This document shows, one piece after another, positions 24,273-35,586 of a stretch of 64,000 nt of DNA. Below the pieces are notes generated by a model, which saw nothing but the letters and a program-made list of their open reading frames with translations, had not been told where the DNA came from and did no database searches. The DNA lies in NCBI GenBank assembly GCA_037367405.1, contig JAZKJV010008266.1, positions 62,001 to 126,000 of the forward strand, given 5' to 3'. The first letter of the stretch is position 1, and every line of letters begins with the position of its first letter. A program made the position numbers and the translations under genes. This DNA is from Ottelia alismoides. Lineage: Eukaryota; Streptophyta; Magnoliopsida; Alismatales; Hydrocharitaceae.

Positions 24273-24718
24273 TGATGCAAAATGGGATTTCGGCGAGGGG
24301 GAAAATAATAAATTTTGTGGGTGGAATTTCGGTGGAGAGGAAATAGAGGGATTGAGAAGAATGCTCGTCGGGAACACGAGGGATTAGGGGAGGAGGGACG
24401 TGAAGATCACGCAGGGAGGGAGAGAAGTTAGAGAGAGGGAGATAAATCTCAATTTTATAAATACTGAACTCCCAAAAACACTAGCCTATCATCCCTTTAT
24501 ATAGGAGGGATGAGGCTACAAAAATAGAACTCTAATTCAAATTCAAACTCATTATCCTAAATTGACTCTAACGACTAATTTGAAATTCAAATTTCTAACT
24601 AATCGAGATCATAGGCGATCCCGTTTATTTAATTAAAAATACGACTCAAATAAACGTAAATAAAATTAACGGGTAAAATTAAATATGCGGCCCTATATTT
24701 CTGTTCCACGCTGCATCA
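24273..24718 (-). repeat. Right LTR of the palindromic element (inverted)
   Basis: 446 bp, reverse complement of the left LTR. Its inner end (24273) is followed on the minus strand by TTTCGGCTTGTC, not a primer-binding site, so a second 5' leader is not present. Confidence 0.87.
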
Positions 24719-27700
24719 ATCATCCTGAGCAACAACAACCCAAGGCATCTTTGGACGGAATTCTTGGTATTTGTCCTCAACCCCAAGGATGTCTACATCA
24801 AGCGATGGATATTGACCCAAGTCTTGGAACTTCGCTTGGTGGAGATGTTGCTCTACTAGAAGAACTGTGGTGTGCGCAAGGGGTCTTTTCGAGGCGGAGG
24901 TTCACTGTTTGTTTATGAGATCGCAGATCTGAAGCAATGTTGGGAAGGTGCGATGGCAGATGCCCACACTTTGTGATGGAACGTCGTAGTTGCTCACGTA
25001 CAAGATTCTTACCTTAAAGGGCCTCCCCTTGCGTGCAAGTGGTCAGGCCATGATTGAAGGACTTTTGCGCATATATGGTATGATCATCTCAATTCTTTCT
25101 GATGGTTCATCCAACGGATCAGACCTAAATGTCAAGGTTGAGGTGACGATCCAGTGCAAATATGTCCCTTTACAACTATGATTGGGGGTGGAAAAGGCCT
25201 CTTTCCGAATTGAGGTTGAAGTCTGTCGTCGTAGGCGTTTCTCGGTGGTGCTCTAGTGGGTCGGTGGGCCGAGGACGACGACAAGGTCCGATGGTAGTGG
25301 AAAAGTAGAGACGGTTGCGATTCTTTTTCTAATTTCTCGGGAACGATTTTGCCTATGATTTCGCCTATGATTTCAAGGTACAAAAGATTTCATGTTAACT
25401 CTGAATAAGGGTACCCGTGGAGATGGACCGAAGAAGTTGGATCTGAATGATTGCGGGTCCGATCGTGCGGTGAGTGGTCTATTATATGGGACTTTTATTA
25501 GGTTGAGGGAGCCCAATGTCGGGTCCGATTATGAGTAACGAAGGCGGCATTCATTTTCAAGTCGAGTCTTAAGGAGCAGAGGGAGGAGATTCAATTCAGG
25601 TCGGGTTTAGAGGAGTAGGATGTAGCTTGTGGCTTCAATGGTCCACCCTTGTGGGGGGGGGGGCAATCTTGATGAGACTCGAGAGCTGCTGGAGGGGGTA
25701 GGTTGCACCCAACTTGCCTCATCGACCTTTGCTACATCAAGCTTCTGTTTGAGGCCCGGAGTTTTGCACATGGAGGAGAAGTCACCTAGTGGGGATGGAG
25801 GTGCGGTGAAGACTAGAACCACATAGCCAGGGAACAATTTCTGTCTGACTCTCTCCATCATGGAGGTATGGAAATATCTATTCAGGACTTTAGAAGCGGT
25901 AGAAACAAAGGTGTATGAGGCTCACAATTTACAATGCTTGTGGTAGTACAGGTGCAGAGGGAGTTTCATCAAGTCCGAGTAGTGCCATGGAGGATGTGTA
26001 AGGAACTGCAACTGAGAAGCAACGCACTGTTGATCTGGATGGCAACTTGACCACAGTTGACACAAGGCTTGTAGAGTGTTTGGAGGTGGTTCCGCCCGAA
26101 GGAGATAAGACAATTAATGGATGAATATTTATCATGGAATATTAGGGCATTGGTAGGCTTGAAAAGAGAGAGGTTATGCGGGATTTATGTGCGGCAGAGA
26201 AAGTGGATGTAGTTCTCTTACAAGATATGAAATTAGTGCACAACATTGGACATGTGTGGAGGTCTATTGGTTGGTCTCTTCTATCTTTTTGGCTTAAGAA
26301 GGTGCATAAGGGGATCTATCATTGGTTGGAATGGGGATAAGTTCGTTATTCTGGACATGGAGATCAGGGGCTACTGATATCTTTCGATGTTGTTGCGAAG
26401 AAAAATAGATGATTCGAGGATTGTGATCACTAACATGTATGGGCCGGATAATGGGGGTGGGCATTGCTGAGCTGGTCAAAGAACTCCAAAATGTGCATCT
26501 TAGACACCCATCCGATGCTTGGCTTCGATGGGGGGTGATTTCAATGTGATTCTACGGCTAGACGACTATCTGGGCTTTTGCGAAGGGGTGGACATTGGAT
26601 CAGAAGTGATCTTATCCCTAATCAATGAGTTAGGGTTGGCCATCATTGACGTAAGGGGATGCTATTACACATTGAGGAATGTTAGGTCGAGATTGTGTTT
26701 AGACAGGTTCTTGGTGTCTCCGAAGTTGATGCAATTTTTCCTCTTTCTTGTGCATGGGCTCTTCTCGTGCTTGCTCAGACCATACTCCAATTATGTGGTC
26801 TGTGTGTGAGGATGTGCAACCAAGGACTTTTCTCAAATTTGAGCGAGCGTGGTTGATGGAGGATGGGTTCTGTGATATGGTTGCGAGATTTTGGAATGAA
26901 AAACCATAATCTAGGTCGGTTACGGTTCGACTGGGGATCAAGTTATCTATGGAGGCATCTGTTGGAGTTTAGTATTAGGGTCAAGGAACAACGCTGACTC
27001 AGACATTTATTGGCACATGAGGTGGTGTACAGATTATACTCCATAGAAGACACATGGGAATTGACATATGAGGAGATCGATGCGAGAGCTTTGTAGCTAA
27101 ATATGATACACGTAGAGGATAGAAAGGAGGAGGCTGAGCGGAGGTAGGGATCGTGTTAATGGTGGCTTCAGGAGGGGGATGCCAATACATACTTTATTCA
27201 CTTTGTCACCTCTGGCAAAAGATGCAGGAACTATATCCACCATATCACGGTGGATGGGGTGCAAGATATGGGGGACCTCAAGATGGGTACGACACTTCGC
27301 ACACATTTTCAGAAGCTGAGCATGACGATAAGGTGTATTGGATGCGCTGAAAGGGTGGGTGAGTAAAGGAATTCTGACCTTTTGATGTTGACCTTCTCGT
27401 TGCCCTTATAGCTGAAGATGAAGTGAAAAAGGTTGTTTGGTAGTTGAACGCAGATGGTTCATCTGTACCAGATAGTTTTCCAGTCTATTTTACAAGGAAT
27501 TCTGGGATGTTGTTAAGGAGGAGGTGTTGGTTGTATTATGGGAGTTCATGGAAGGGAACTTGGGTTTTTATTGGCAGAACAAGGCTCTCCTCATCCTGCT
27601 ACCCCAGAGGGAGGTTGCAACAACGTGGGTGATTTTAGACCCATTGTACTTTTAAATGCAACATATTTGGTTATCGCGAAAACTTTGGATAATCAGCTGA

Positions 27701-27835
27701 AGGGAAATTTGAATATGATTATATCCCCTAAGCAAACCGCTTTGGTGCCTTGAAGATAGATAATTGGGTACTAGCTTTTGAGATGATCTTGGACTGGAAA
27801 CATATGCATGAGAAAAAGACATGACATTTCAATAG

Positions 27836-28111
27836 CAGGATAACCACCGCACAGTCAAAATGCATCCACTCACCAATCCTGACACTCCTAATTCCATCCA
27901 ATCATAATACACCTGTATTATGTGATAAGACAAGCAATTTCTACACCTAACCATCCCAAACTACCAACAAGGTGATTGGCACTCAATGCCTGAGTCAAGT
28001 ATGGATCATCACCTTCACAACCTTCACCCCCACGCAGATTTGGAAGCTCATGGATCCGACGAATAACCCACTGATGAATGAACCAAACCATTTGGATCCG
28101 CCATCAACTTC
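27836..28111 (-). other. Unidentified sequence, left part of an open frame split by copia B
   Basis: Minus-strand reading directly left of copia B gives VDGGSKWFGSFISGLFVG and ends at a stop after about 45 codons. If copia B is removed it joins in frame to the reading at 28940-29175. No family is recognised. Confidence 0.4.
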
Positions 28112-28519
28112 ATTGTAAAAATATCATGTTGGAGCTGTAACATCTTGGTCTCGTTCCGCACCTGTGAATATGTGGCAGCCAGAATATCCCACATCGCCTT
28201 GGCGGTGGGCTGATGGAGGATATCATTGGCAATCTCCATCGATAGTGTTCTTAATAGCCAAACTTTGGCATAAGAATCATGAACCTCCCAGGAGGCATAG
28301 ATCCCAGTCTTCTCTGCCGGCTCATCCTCGGTAAGTATATGCTTCTTGCCGTTCGACTTTATGAGACTCATGAACTGCATCGCCCAGAGCTCATAGTTCG
28401 TCCCATCCATCTTGACTATTGGCGCTGGACCTTTGAATGCGCCTATGGAGGGCGTATCGACTTTACTTTCTGACATCTTGCCGGAGATGAAAACTAGGGA
28501 TTGTAGACAAGAAACCGGT

Positions 28520-28577
28520 GTCTACATAAACTTGATAGGATTTGAGTGCATATGTAGACTTTTATGCACTCAAATCC
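28520..28577 (-). promoter_or_regulatory. Conserved leader hairpin with loop complement (copy B)
   Basis: The stem GGATTTGAGTGCATA/TATGCACTCAAATCC (28538-28577) is a perfect 15 bp. Its loop holds GTCTACA (28559-28553) and the complement TGTAGAC is at 28526-28520, 11 nt past the stem. Confidence 0.8.
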
Positions 28578-28786
28578 ATGACGAGATAGTGGCCAACCGC
28601 GGGGAGAGGGCGGGGCTGGAAGGGGCCGGCGGGAGGGGGGCGGGCTGGAAGGGGCCTGCGGGCTGGAAGGAGTGTCGGGGGCTGGAAGGGGCCTGCGGGT
28701 GGAACGAGCGCCGGGATGAGTAGGCGGTGTCGCCGAGAGGGGGGGGGGGCGACGGGATGAGGGTTAGGGTTTTGGCTCTGATACCA

Positions 28787-28934
28787 TGGTAGTGGAAATG
28801 ACTGAACTGTTTATTCCATAGAACCCTAGGCTCCCTTATATAGAGAGAACCTATGGGTAAATTACATAAGAGTCCAGAAAAAAATAGAAAATATGAAAGG
28901 TACATAATAACATAACATAACATAAATCTCTACA
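28787..28934 (-). repeat. 5' LTR of copia copy B
   Basis: 148 bp. On the minus strand it starts TGTAGAGATTTATG and ends CATTTCCACTACCA. It holds the family CTTATGTAATTTACCCAT and TATATAAGGGAGCC blocks. The bases outside it (GCTTC...) are not a polypurine tract, so this is not the 3' LTR of copy C. Confidence 0.88.
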
Positions 28935-29175
28935 GCTTCAATCCAGTTGTTATCACCTTCTCGACTTTGCCAATCGATCTCAAGGCATCCTGCACCGCTC
29001 ACCGTCCCTGACACCTTAAATGCAACCCTGCTACTTCCACCATCCACCAAGGATCCGTCTCCACACCCCCATCCAGCAATCATGGCATCTGCCAATGGAC
29101 CTCCGGCAGAAAAAGGTCCCTCCCTTCGCCAAGAAACCCTCCACCTCTTCCTTAACACCCTGAACCTATAATGTC
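28935..29175 (-). other. Unidentified sequence joined to copia C gag, right part of a split open frame
   Basis: Minus-strand frame with no stop for about 80 codons (ADAMIAGWGCGDGSLVDGG... LEIDWQSREGDNNWIE). It continues in frame into the reading left of copia B once that fragment is removed. It replaces the part of copia C that should follow gag, so it could be a captured host exon. Product unknown. Confidence 0.4.
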
Positions 29176-30291
29176 ATGTCCGGAGCAGGAGAGGAGATAA
29201 TGATACTACTGAGTCTGCAGAAAGCTTTTTCCATGGGAGGGATAGCAGCGTTCGCCATTATCCGTCAGTGGGCTGCCGCATACTCTGGTTCAAGTGATGC
29301 TAGGAATACACCAACCATGATGGCATTCTTGTATGACTTTTGCTGCTCCGGAATAGACGAGAGGGGCATGAAACTGTGGAGCTTCTCAAACATACAACTC
29401 ATGGACATGTGTAGAGAATGAAGGGGTCGTCTGTTCTGCTTGATGGTAAATATATCGTGCTGTAGCTGCAGAATCTTTGTCTTATTCCTCGCTTGGGAAT
29501 AAGTTGCTGCAAAGATATCCCACATCGTCTTGGCGGTGGGTTGATGTAACACATCATCGACGATTTTTTTGTCAGTGTACCAGAAAGCCAGACCTTGGCA
29601 TACACATAATCTGTCTCCCATGAGGCATTGATCCCAGGTTTCTCAACCGGCTCTTCCTCGGTAAGAATATGTTTCTTACCCGTAGACTTCATGAGGCTCA
29701 TGAACTGCATGGTCCATAGCTTGTAGTTCATTCTGTCCATCTTGACAATCAACACAAAAACTCTGAAAGCGCATGTGGCGGAGATATCAACTTTGCTCTC
29801 TAACATATTACCGGATGAAGAAGACAAGGTTTTGTAGATCAGTAGAAATATGTCTACACAGACATATAGGGATTTGATTGCATGTGTAGACTTTTATGTA
29901 ATCAAATCTGTCAACACGAGCGGACCTTGACGCGAGAAAAGAGGACCGTAGAGAAGGCCATGGAGGGGGTCGATGACGAGGAGGGATGATGGTAGCGACG
30001 TCGGAAGAGGAGACCGCCAACGACAATGGTGGCGTCCGGGAGTGAGAGAAAGCCGACGGTGGCGGGCGGAGAGAGAGAGTAGGGTCGGCAGGTGGGGTTA
30101 GGGTTTTCTCGAGTATGTGAGCTTCGGCCTAGGAGTCTCTCTGATACCATGTTGGGAAAAGAATGAGAATCGCTTATTCTGGGAACCATGTGCTCTCTTA
30201 TATAGAGGAGAGACCTATGGGTAAATTACATAAGACATGCATAAGAAAAGAAAATTAAGAAACAATACGGAAACATAATTATATCTCTACA
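29176..30291 (-). mobile_element. copia copy C, 5' LTR-leader-gag fragment only
   Basis: Minus strand: LTR 30291-30150 (142 bp, TGTAGAGATATA...CCCAACA), primer-binding site (CTCTGATACCA on + at 30139-30149), GC-rich leader, hairpin, gag start at 29806 (MLESKVDISATCAF). Gag runs through LTEEEPVEKPGINASWE, PTAKTMWDIFAATYSQ and FLASLEPEY with one frameshift near 29570. It ends at IPPMEKAFCRLSS and then diverges near 29175. The 3' half is absent, as in copy B. Confidence 0.85.
29852..29908 (-). promoter_or_regulatory. Conserved leader hairpin with loop complement (copy C)
   Basis: The stem GATTTGATTACAT/ATGCAATCAAATC pairs at 12 of 13 positions (one A-C mismatch). The loop holds GTCTACA (29891-29885), with TGTAGAC at 29858-29852, 12 nt past the stem. 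T-A pairs replace the G-C pair found in copies B and F. Confidence 0.75.
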
Positions 30292-30458
30292 AGAGCTTTT
30301 TCGTTGTTGGAGGAATTTGAGTCGCTGCCCGAGTCGTCAGAGGAATCCAAGGAGTCATCCGAAATTACATTGAGAGCTTTCTTTGAATGTTTTCTGTGAA
30401 ATATCTTTGGATGGAAAATCTTTTTTCTTCTTGAAGCTCAGTCTTCTTGATTTCAAAC
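30292..30458 (-). pseudogene. Fragment of another copia gag (acidic linker)
   Basis: The minus strand reads NVISDDSLDSSDDSGSDSNSS after a lysine-rich stretch. This resembles the KAL-x-x-W-DDSDSS acidic region that follows the gag zinc finger in some large plant copia elements. It may belong to element E further right. It abuts the LTR of copy C on one side and the LINE poly(A) on the other. Confidence 0.5.
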
Positions 30459-32506
30459 TTTTTTTTGAAGCCAAGAAAGGGGGAGACACTCAATGGCGTT
30501 CACCCCTGGAATTTATTAAAGGAAGGAGAGGAAGAAGGAAGTACAACAAAACGCGCTACACGCTCTAGGAGCTTAACAAGCCCGACACCTGTATTTTTAC
30601 ATTTTCCAAATAAAATCTCTTACCCGCGAACAATAGAGCATTCCTGGCAAGCCAGATGGCCCAAATCGTAGCTAGCTGTCGCAACAAATCCCTTCTTTCC
30701 CGCCGACCAGCGGCCACCGGATCGCCGCAAAATGCCCCCACGTCTGAAGTGCTGATCCAACGCAGGGACGGGTCGTCCCAAAGGGGCGCCACCCCCCGAC
30801 AAGAGAAGAAAAAGTGCTCAGTCTTCTCAATCTTCGTGTCACAAATAAGGCATCTGTCAGAGACAACCCCCAGAAGTCTGGCACATATGTCCCGCGTCAT
30901 CAGCCTCTTCCTCCTGAACAACGACCGAAAGAACCCGATTCTCTCAGGAAGGCCCAACCCCCAAAGGAAGGCGCAGTCCCTTGCCAAAGCCGCTGAGAGG
31001 GAGGCGGGGATCTGGAGATAACAAAGAACGCCCTACGGACCGTGAAATCCTTGTCGCGCCAAACCCAATGATCATGCCCTGACGAGGGGCCCAACATGTC
31101 CCTCAGCATGTCCAGCAACCACATGAATTTCTCCAGCCACTGATCCGAGAAATTCGAGCGAAACAGCGGCATCCAGTTCCCATCGGCCCAGCACGAGACC
31201 ACACACACGTTCGGATCCTCCGCGAGAGCAAAGAGGCGAGGGAAACTAGAAGAAAGAGCCCCCCCTCCGCCCGTCTAATTATCCTGCCACAAAGCAAAGC
31301 TCTCGCCATTCCTCAACACCGGCCTAAAGAGCTCCTGGAAGTGGCGTGAAACCTTGAGGATACCTCTCCATAAGGGAGAGTGCTCCGCCACCCTCTCTCC
31401 GAAAATGGGCGCTGGCGCCACACCACCAAGCGAGTAAATCTGCCGAATGAGTCTGGTGCAGAGCTCCTCTCCTTCACCCTGGATCCTTGCCACCCACTTT
31501 AGCTGGAGCGCCTCGTTCAGTGCGCCCAGACGATGCACTCCGAGCCCGCCCTCGCACTTTTGCCTTATGATGTCCTCAGTTTACCAGATGCACACCAGAC
31601 TGCCCCTGGCCACTCTTGCTCCAAAGGAATCTCTCGCGTCAGCCCCTCTAGCCTCTTCTTAATTCCGACCGGAAGCAACCTCGTGGAGGAGTAGTAAACA
31701 TGCATCGTGGACAGCACAACCTTCAGGAGAACCAACCTCCCGCCCTTGGAAAGGATCTTTGCCTTCCAGCCCGCCAGCCTGCCCTCAACCTTTTCCACCA
31801 AGGGAAGCCAGTTAGACAGTCTCGATCTCCCCGTGGTGAGCGGGAGCCCCAAGTAGTGTATCGGGAGGCTGGCCGGCGGCTTATCCATCGCCGAGCAGCA
31901 TAGGTCCATCTCATCGTCACTGAAAGAGAACGACACAAGCTTCGATTTACCAGCATTCTGTCTCAGCCCAGACATCTCACTGAAGAGCTCAAGCACCGCC
32001 GCCATCCCCCTAGCGTCCTCAAGATCACCCTCAACAAAGAAGATGGTGTCATCTGCATACTGAAGCAGGGGGATCTGCACATCACCCTTCGAGAAGCCCC
32101 TTGTGAGCCCCCCGTGTTGCACCCTGTCCACCATACAAGCCAACACGTCTGCAACAATGATGAAAAGAAGGGGGGCCAGGGGGCATCCCTGCCTCACCCC
32201 CCTCTGAGGTTGGAAAAACCTGCCCTCTGGGCGACCATTAACGAGCACTGTCATCGACGCAGTTGTTACGCACCGCCTCATCCAAGTAATCCAGTCGGCC
32301 AGGAAACCTCTCCTATGCATTGCCGCCCAAAGAAAGCGCCAGTTTAAAGTATCAAAGGCCTTCGAGAAGTCAAACCTTCCAAAGCAAAGATTTAGTTCCT
32401 CATCTCTTCCAGTCCGCCACAATCTCAGCCGCCATGACTAAAGAATCTGCAATTTGCCTACCGGGGATGAAAGCCGACTGAAATGAGATGATGTGCTCCA
32501 GGACTC
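30459..32506 (-). mobile_element. 5'-truncated L1-type LINE, minus strand
   Basis: Starts inside RT at about 32506 (HIISFQSAFIPGRQIADSLV). It continues with KAFDTLNWRFLWAAMHRRGF, GVRQGCPLAPLLFII, LLQYADDTIFFVEGD and GLPLTTGRSRLSNW, then the C-terminal region with ICDTKIEKTEHFFFSC. It is broken by a stop near 32394, a frameshift near 31560 and stops near 31275 and 31020. The 3' end has the GGGG...CCCC hairpin (30506-30480) and poly(A) (30466-30459). Copia D gag lies to its right and a different gag to its left, so the borders do not form a simple insertion. Confidence 0.88.
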
Positions 32507-33008
32507 TGGTGTAGCTGTAAGAGGCATGAAGTTATAGAGCTTCTCGAACATCCCTCTCAGTGATGTATAGAGAGAATGTAAAGGGCGACCATTCTGCTTT
32601 ATTGTGAATATGTTATGCTGAAGTTGCAGAATCTTCGTCTCGTTCTTCGCCTGAGAGTATGTAGCCGCCAAAATATCCCACATATCCTTGGCTGTAGGTT
32701 GGTGTAGGATGTCATTGGCAATTTCAATAGCCAATGTACCGGATAGCCAAACCTTGGCATATGCGTCATCAGCCTCCCAAGAGGCATTGGTTCCAGTCTT
32801 CTCAGCCGGCTCTGGATCGGTAAGAATGTGCTTCTTACCCGTTGACTTCATCATGCTCATGAACTGCATTGCCCACAGTTCATAGTTGGTACCGTCCATC
32901 TTTACAATAGGCGCTGGACCACGAAATGCGCCAATAGATGGGAAATCTGCCTTGCTTTCTGACATACTGGATACGGAAGACTGGAACAATTGACAAAATA
33001 TGTGATTT

Positions 33009-33065
33009 GTCTACAATGACATAGATGGAATTAGTTGCATGTGTAGACCTCAAGCAACTATCCCC
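33009..33065 (-). promoter_or_regulatory. Conserved leader hairpin with loop complement (copy D, most diverged stem)
   Basis: GGGGATAGTTGC pairs with GCAACTAATTCC (one A-A mismatch, two G-T wobbles). The loop still holds GTCTACA (33048-33042). TGTAGAC is at 33015-33009, 11 nt past the stem. The stem sequence differs from the other copies on both strands while pairing is kept. Confidence 0.72.
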
Positions 33066-33527
33066 ATGGAGATGTGCGTGCTAAGCCCTAGACGTGCACA
33101 GAATCACGCGCAGGGGATATGTGCATTGGAAACGCACTAGGGCTGCACTGGAGATGCGCAGGGGATATGCGCACAGGTGCAGGGGCGCACAGGCGATGCA
33201 CTGGGTGCGCACAGGCGATGCACTAGGCCTGCAGGGAGGCGCAGATGATCGTGCACATGTTCACGGTGCGCAAGGATGCGCGCAGCACGGTGGAGGTGAG
33301 GCGAGGCGCACAGGTTCACGGCAAGGCGCGCATGTGCGCAAGGAGGAGGCGCACACCAACGCACAGCACGCGTGTGCTACACGCGATGGCGCACAGCGAC
33401 TGGAGAGGCGGCGCCGATGGAACAACGCCGAGCTCGGGCGGCGCCGATGTAGCGAGAAGAAGAAGCCGGCGGGTGTGGTGGGGTTAGGGTTAGGGTTTCA
33501 CGAACTCCGGTCTAGGACCGTCGCTTA
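33066..33527 (-). repeat. GCGCAC-rich hypervariable leader of copia copy D
   Basis: About 460 bp with repeated GCGCAC, GGCGATGCACT and ATGCGCAGGGGATATG motifs. It keeps open frames on both strands (for example 33094-33591) through base composition alone. It replaces the GC-rich leader present at this place in other copies. Confidence 0.7.
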
Positions 33528-33625
33528 TGTTGGGGAAAATAAGCGAATTGTTTATTCCATAAGCCCTAGGCTCTCTTATATAGGAGAGTAGCCTATGGGT
33601 AAATTACATAAAGCATACATCGAAG

Positions 33626-34790
33626 AGGTACATATGTTTCATTTCTGGTTCATGAAGCTCAGTATCTTCAGGGGATTCAATGAGTTTTTTAAATTCATTA
33701 TTGTCTTGGCTCTTAAGGAAGTCATCCCTTAGAAATTTAACATCTCTAGAGACGAAGTCCTTCTGAGTCTCAGGGTTGTAAAGTTGGTATCCAATATCGT
33801 CCTTTACATACCAATGATCATATAACACTCCTGAGTGCGAGATTCCAGCTTACTTGCATCCACGTTCTTCTCATGGACCAAGCAACCCTGAATCCTCAAG
33901 TGTCTAACACTGGGTTTGGTTTCGAACCAAAGCTCTTGAGAGGTTTTGGGTACATATTTGCTAGGAATCTTGTTCATGATATATATTGGGATATTGCAGT
34001 CTCTACTGCATATCCCAAGAAACTAAGAGGCAAATGTGCTTTACTAATAATTGAATGAACCATGTCCATAATGGTCATGTTGCGTCTTTCAGCAACACTT
34101 AGTTGGGGAGTTCCAGGAGGAGTGAGATCGGAGACAATTTCTTTCTCTTGGAGGTATTCCTTAAATTCATCTGATAGGTATTTACCACCTCGGTTAGATT
34201 AAATTCGTTTAATCTTCCAATCTGTTTGGTTCTCGACCAAAACCACGAACTCTTTGAACTTTTCAAAGGTTTTAGATTTATAACGTAATTGGAAGATAAA
34301 CCCATATGGTGAATGGTCATCGATAAACGTCAAATAATATCGATATCCATTTCGGGTCACGGTACTGAAGGGACTACATACATCGGTATGTATAAGATCA
34401 AGAATACCCTCGCATCTTGTAACCTTTGTACGAAAAGGCGTCTTAATTATTTTACCTCGAATACAATGTTCACAGATAGACAAACTCTGGACCTATAGAA
34501 AATCTAAGGGTCCATCATTTATCAATCTATTAATCTATCAACAGATAAATGACTAAGCTTTTGATGGCAAATCATGTTTGATTGATTTCCATCCTCTCTG
34601 GTTCTTTTAGAATTTTCATTAGTGGCAGTAACATTCATGACATATTCATAAATGCACAATTCATAAAGTCCAAAAGAAGTTAGAACACCTTCCACAATAT
34701 ATTTATCATAACGAATTATGACAAGTTTATTACAGAATAAGAACAAAATCCATTTCTAACTAACGAATTATGACCTCCAGAAGCCTGGTG
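33626..34790 (-). pseudogene. copia element E: pre-integrase and integrase fragment (different family)
   Basis: Minus-strand order: pre-integrase (HQKLSHLSVDRLID), integrase zinc region CEHCIRGKIIKTPFRTK, core DLIHTDVCSPF and YRYYLTFIDDHS, then the integrase C-terminal GYQLYNPETQKDFVSRDVKFL. The sequence is unlike the 150-bp-LTR family. RT and RNase H are missing to the left, where copy D begins. Element H is nested to the right. Confidence 0.8.
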
Positions 34791-35423
34791 AGTAGGTTCA
34801 TGGATGTCATTGTCTGAAATTATGAATACACTATATTAGAATATATAAATAATTATATGTTCAAAAAAATATTTGATGAAGGATTTTTTAATTAAATTAG
34901 TCTTGCCTTTTCAACTTTGAAAGTTCATTTCCTTATTAAACTTTCATAGCAAGAGATATACTTACCGCTATATCTTTAGCAAGATTTGTGATCTCCTTTT
35001 CTATCTTTGTTACATCCCAATAATATTAGAAACTGTAACTCGGATAAAAAGAAGCGGGAAGCCATTCCTCCTTGCAAGTCCAACTTACATTTCTCAATTC
35101 GATATTTAACATCCATGCCCACCGCCCGTAAGGTGGCGTTGACTCGTTGTTAATTAAATCAACTGTCAACATGAATAGAACTCGCTATGCGCAATCAAAT
35201 ATCACCTCAATAATACGAGGAATCGATATTGGGATCACTACGTATACGACCTTACTCTTTCTAGAAGCAAAGAGCCTGATCCATGTCCGCTTGTATGTAG
35301 GAACTGTCACTTGGACAGGAGTCTCCTACATATATCCATGGTGATGGAACCCTTCGCCTTACTGGAGACCATGGATGTCATTTATATGATCCTTCATATC
35401 ACATTCAAGTTTTAATTAATTTT
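34791..35423 (-). other. Non-coding sequence, probably part of element E
   Basis: No domain is recognised. It lies between the element E integrase and the nested copia H, on whose other side similar AT-rich sequence continues. Confidence 0.35.
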
Positions 35424-35579
35424 TGTTGGAAGAAATGAGTGCGTTGTTTATTTATGAGAACCCTAGGCTCTCTTATATATAGGAGAGTCCTATGGGTAAA
35501 TTACATAAGATGGATACAAAGAAATAAAATAAAGAAAAAAGGTACATAGCGAATATGGAAATATATAAATATCTCTATA
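35424..35579 (-). repeat. 3' LTR of copia copy H
   Basis: On the minus strand it begins TATAGAGATATT (TG changed to TA) directly after the polypurine tract TTGAGGGGGAG. It ends TTCCAACA. Confidence 0.9.
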
Positions 35580-35586
35580 CTCCCCC

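Larger units (their letters stand above)
23476..24718. mobile_element. Palindromic insertion: two LTRs in inverted orientation with a 116-bp spacer
   Basis: The left LTR (23476-24156, +) and right LTR (24273-24718, -) are reverse complements apart from a MITE inside the left one. Each runs from TGATGCA to TGCATCA. The whole unit is flanked by ATCAT at 23471-23475 and 24719-24723, so it entered as one insertion. Only the left LTR is followed by a primer-binding-like site (TTGGTATCAGATCATGG). No coding sequence remains. A transcript across it could fold into a double-stranded stem of about 450 bp. Confidence 0.88.
23100..27835 (+). mobile_element. Decayed L1-type LINE interrupted by the palindromic LTR insertion
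   Basis: ORF1 is recognised by two zinc knuckles (CYKCKEVGHCDGSC and CFACSGIDHRKH, about 23330-23430) preceded by WQVVEP. It resumes after 24718. ORF2 begins near 26126 with an endonuclease core (WNIRALVGLKRE; LLQDMKLV; GGDFNVILRLDD at about 26526; LCLDRFLVSPK). Degraded RT follows (EGDANTYFIHFVTSGKRCRN; GDFRPIVLLNATYLVIAKTL) and stops near 27835 before the YADD box. There are many stops. The 3' end is missing, and the left border with the MULE remnant is approximate. Confidence 0.8.
28112..28934 (-). mobile_element. copia copy B, 5' LTR-leader-gag fragment only
   Basis: On the minus strand: LTR (28934-28787), primer-binding site (GGCTCTGATACCA on + at 28774-28786), GC-rich leader, conserved hairpin, gag start at 28476 (MSESKVDTPSIGAFKGPAPI). 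Gag is open to TMK at about 28112, then the family sequence stops abruptly. Protease, integrase, RT and 3' LTR are missing. A shared CTTC at the joint (28108-28111) and just outside the LTR (28936-28939) suggests microhomology joining. Confidence 0.85.
32507..33625 (-). mobile_element. copia copy D, 5' LTR-leader-gag fragment, LTR truncated
   Basis: Minus strand: partial LTR (about 33625-33528; roughly the first 50 bp of U3 missing), a damaged primer-binding site, an unusually long GC-rich leader, the hairpin, and gag from 32965 (MSESKADFPSIGAFRGPAPI). Gag is open through TNASWEADDAYAKVW and PTAKDMWDILAATYSQ to MPLTATPE, where LINE sequence takes over. One of the least damaged gag N-termini here. 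Confidence 0.85.

Noticed and set aside
28787..28934. This LTR as the 3' LTR of copia C, making one element with 30150-30291
   Set aside because: No polypurine tract precedes it and a primer-binding site follows it, so it is the 5' LTR of copy B.
33094..33591. 165-codon GC-rich open frame
   Set aside because: It runs through the copia D leader, hairpin-proximal spacer and LTR; low-complexity composition keeps it open.
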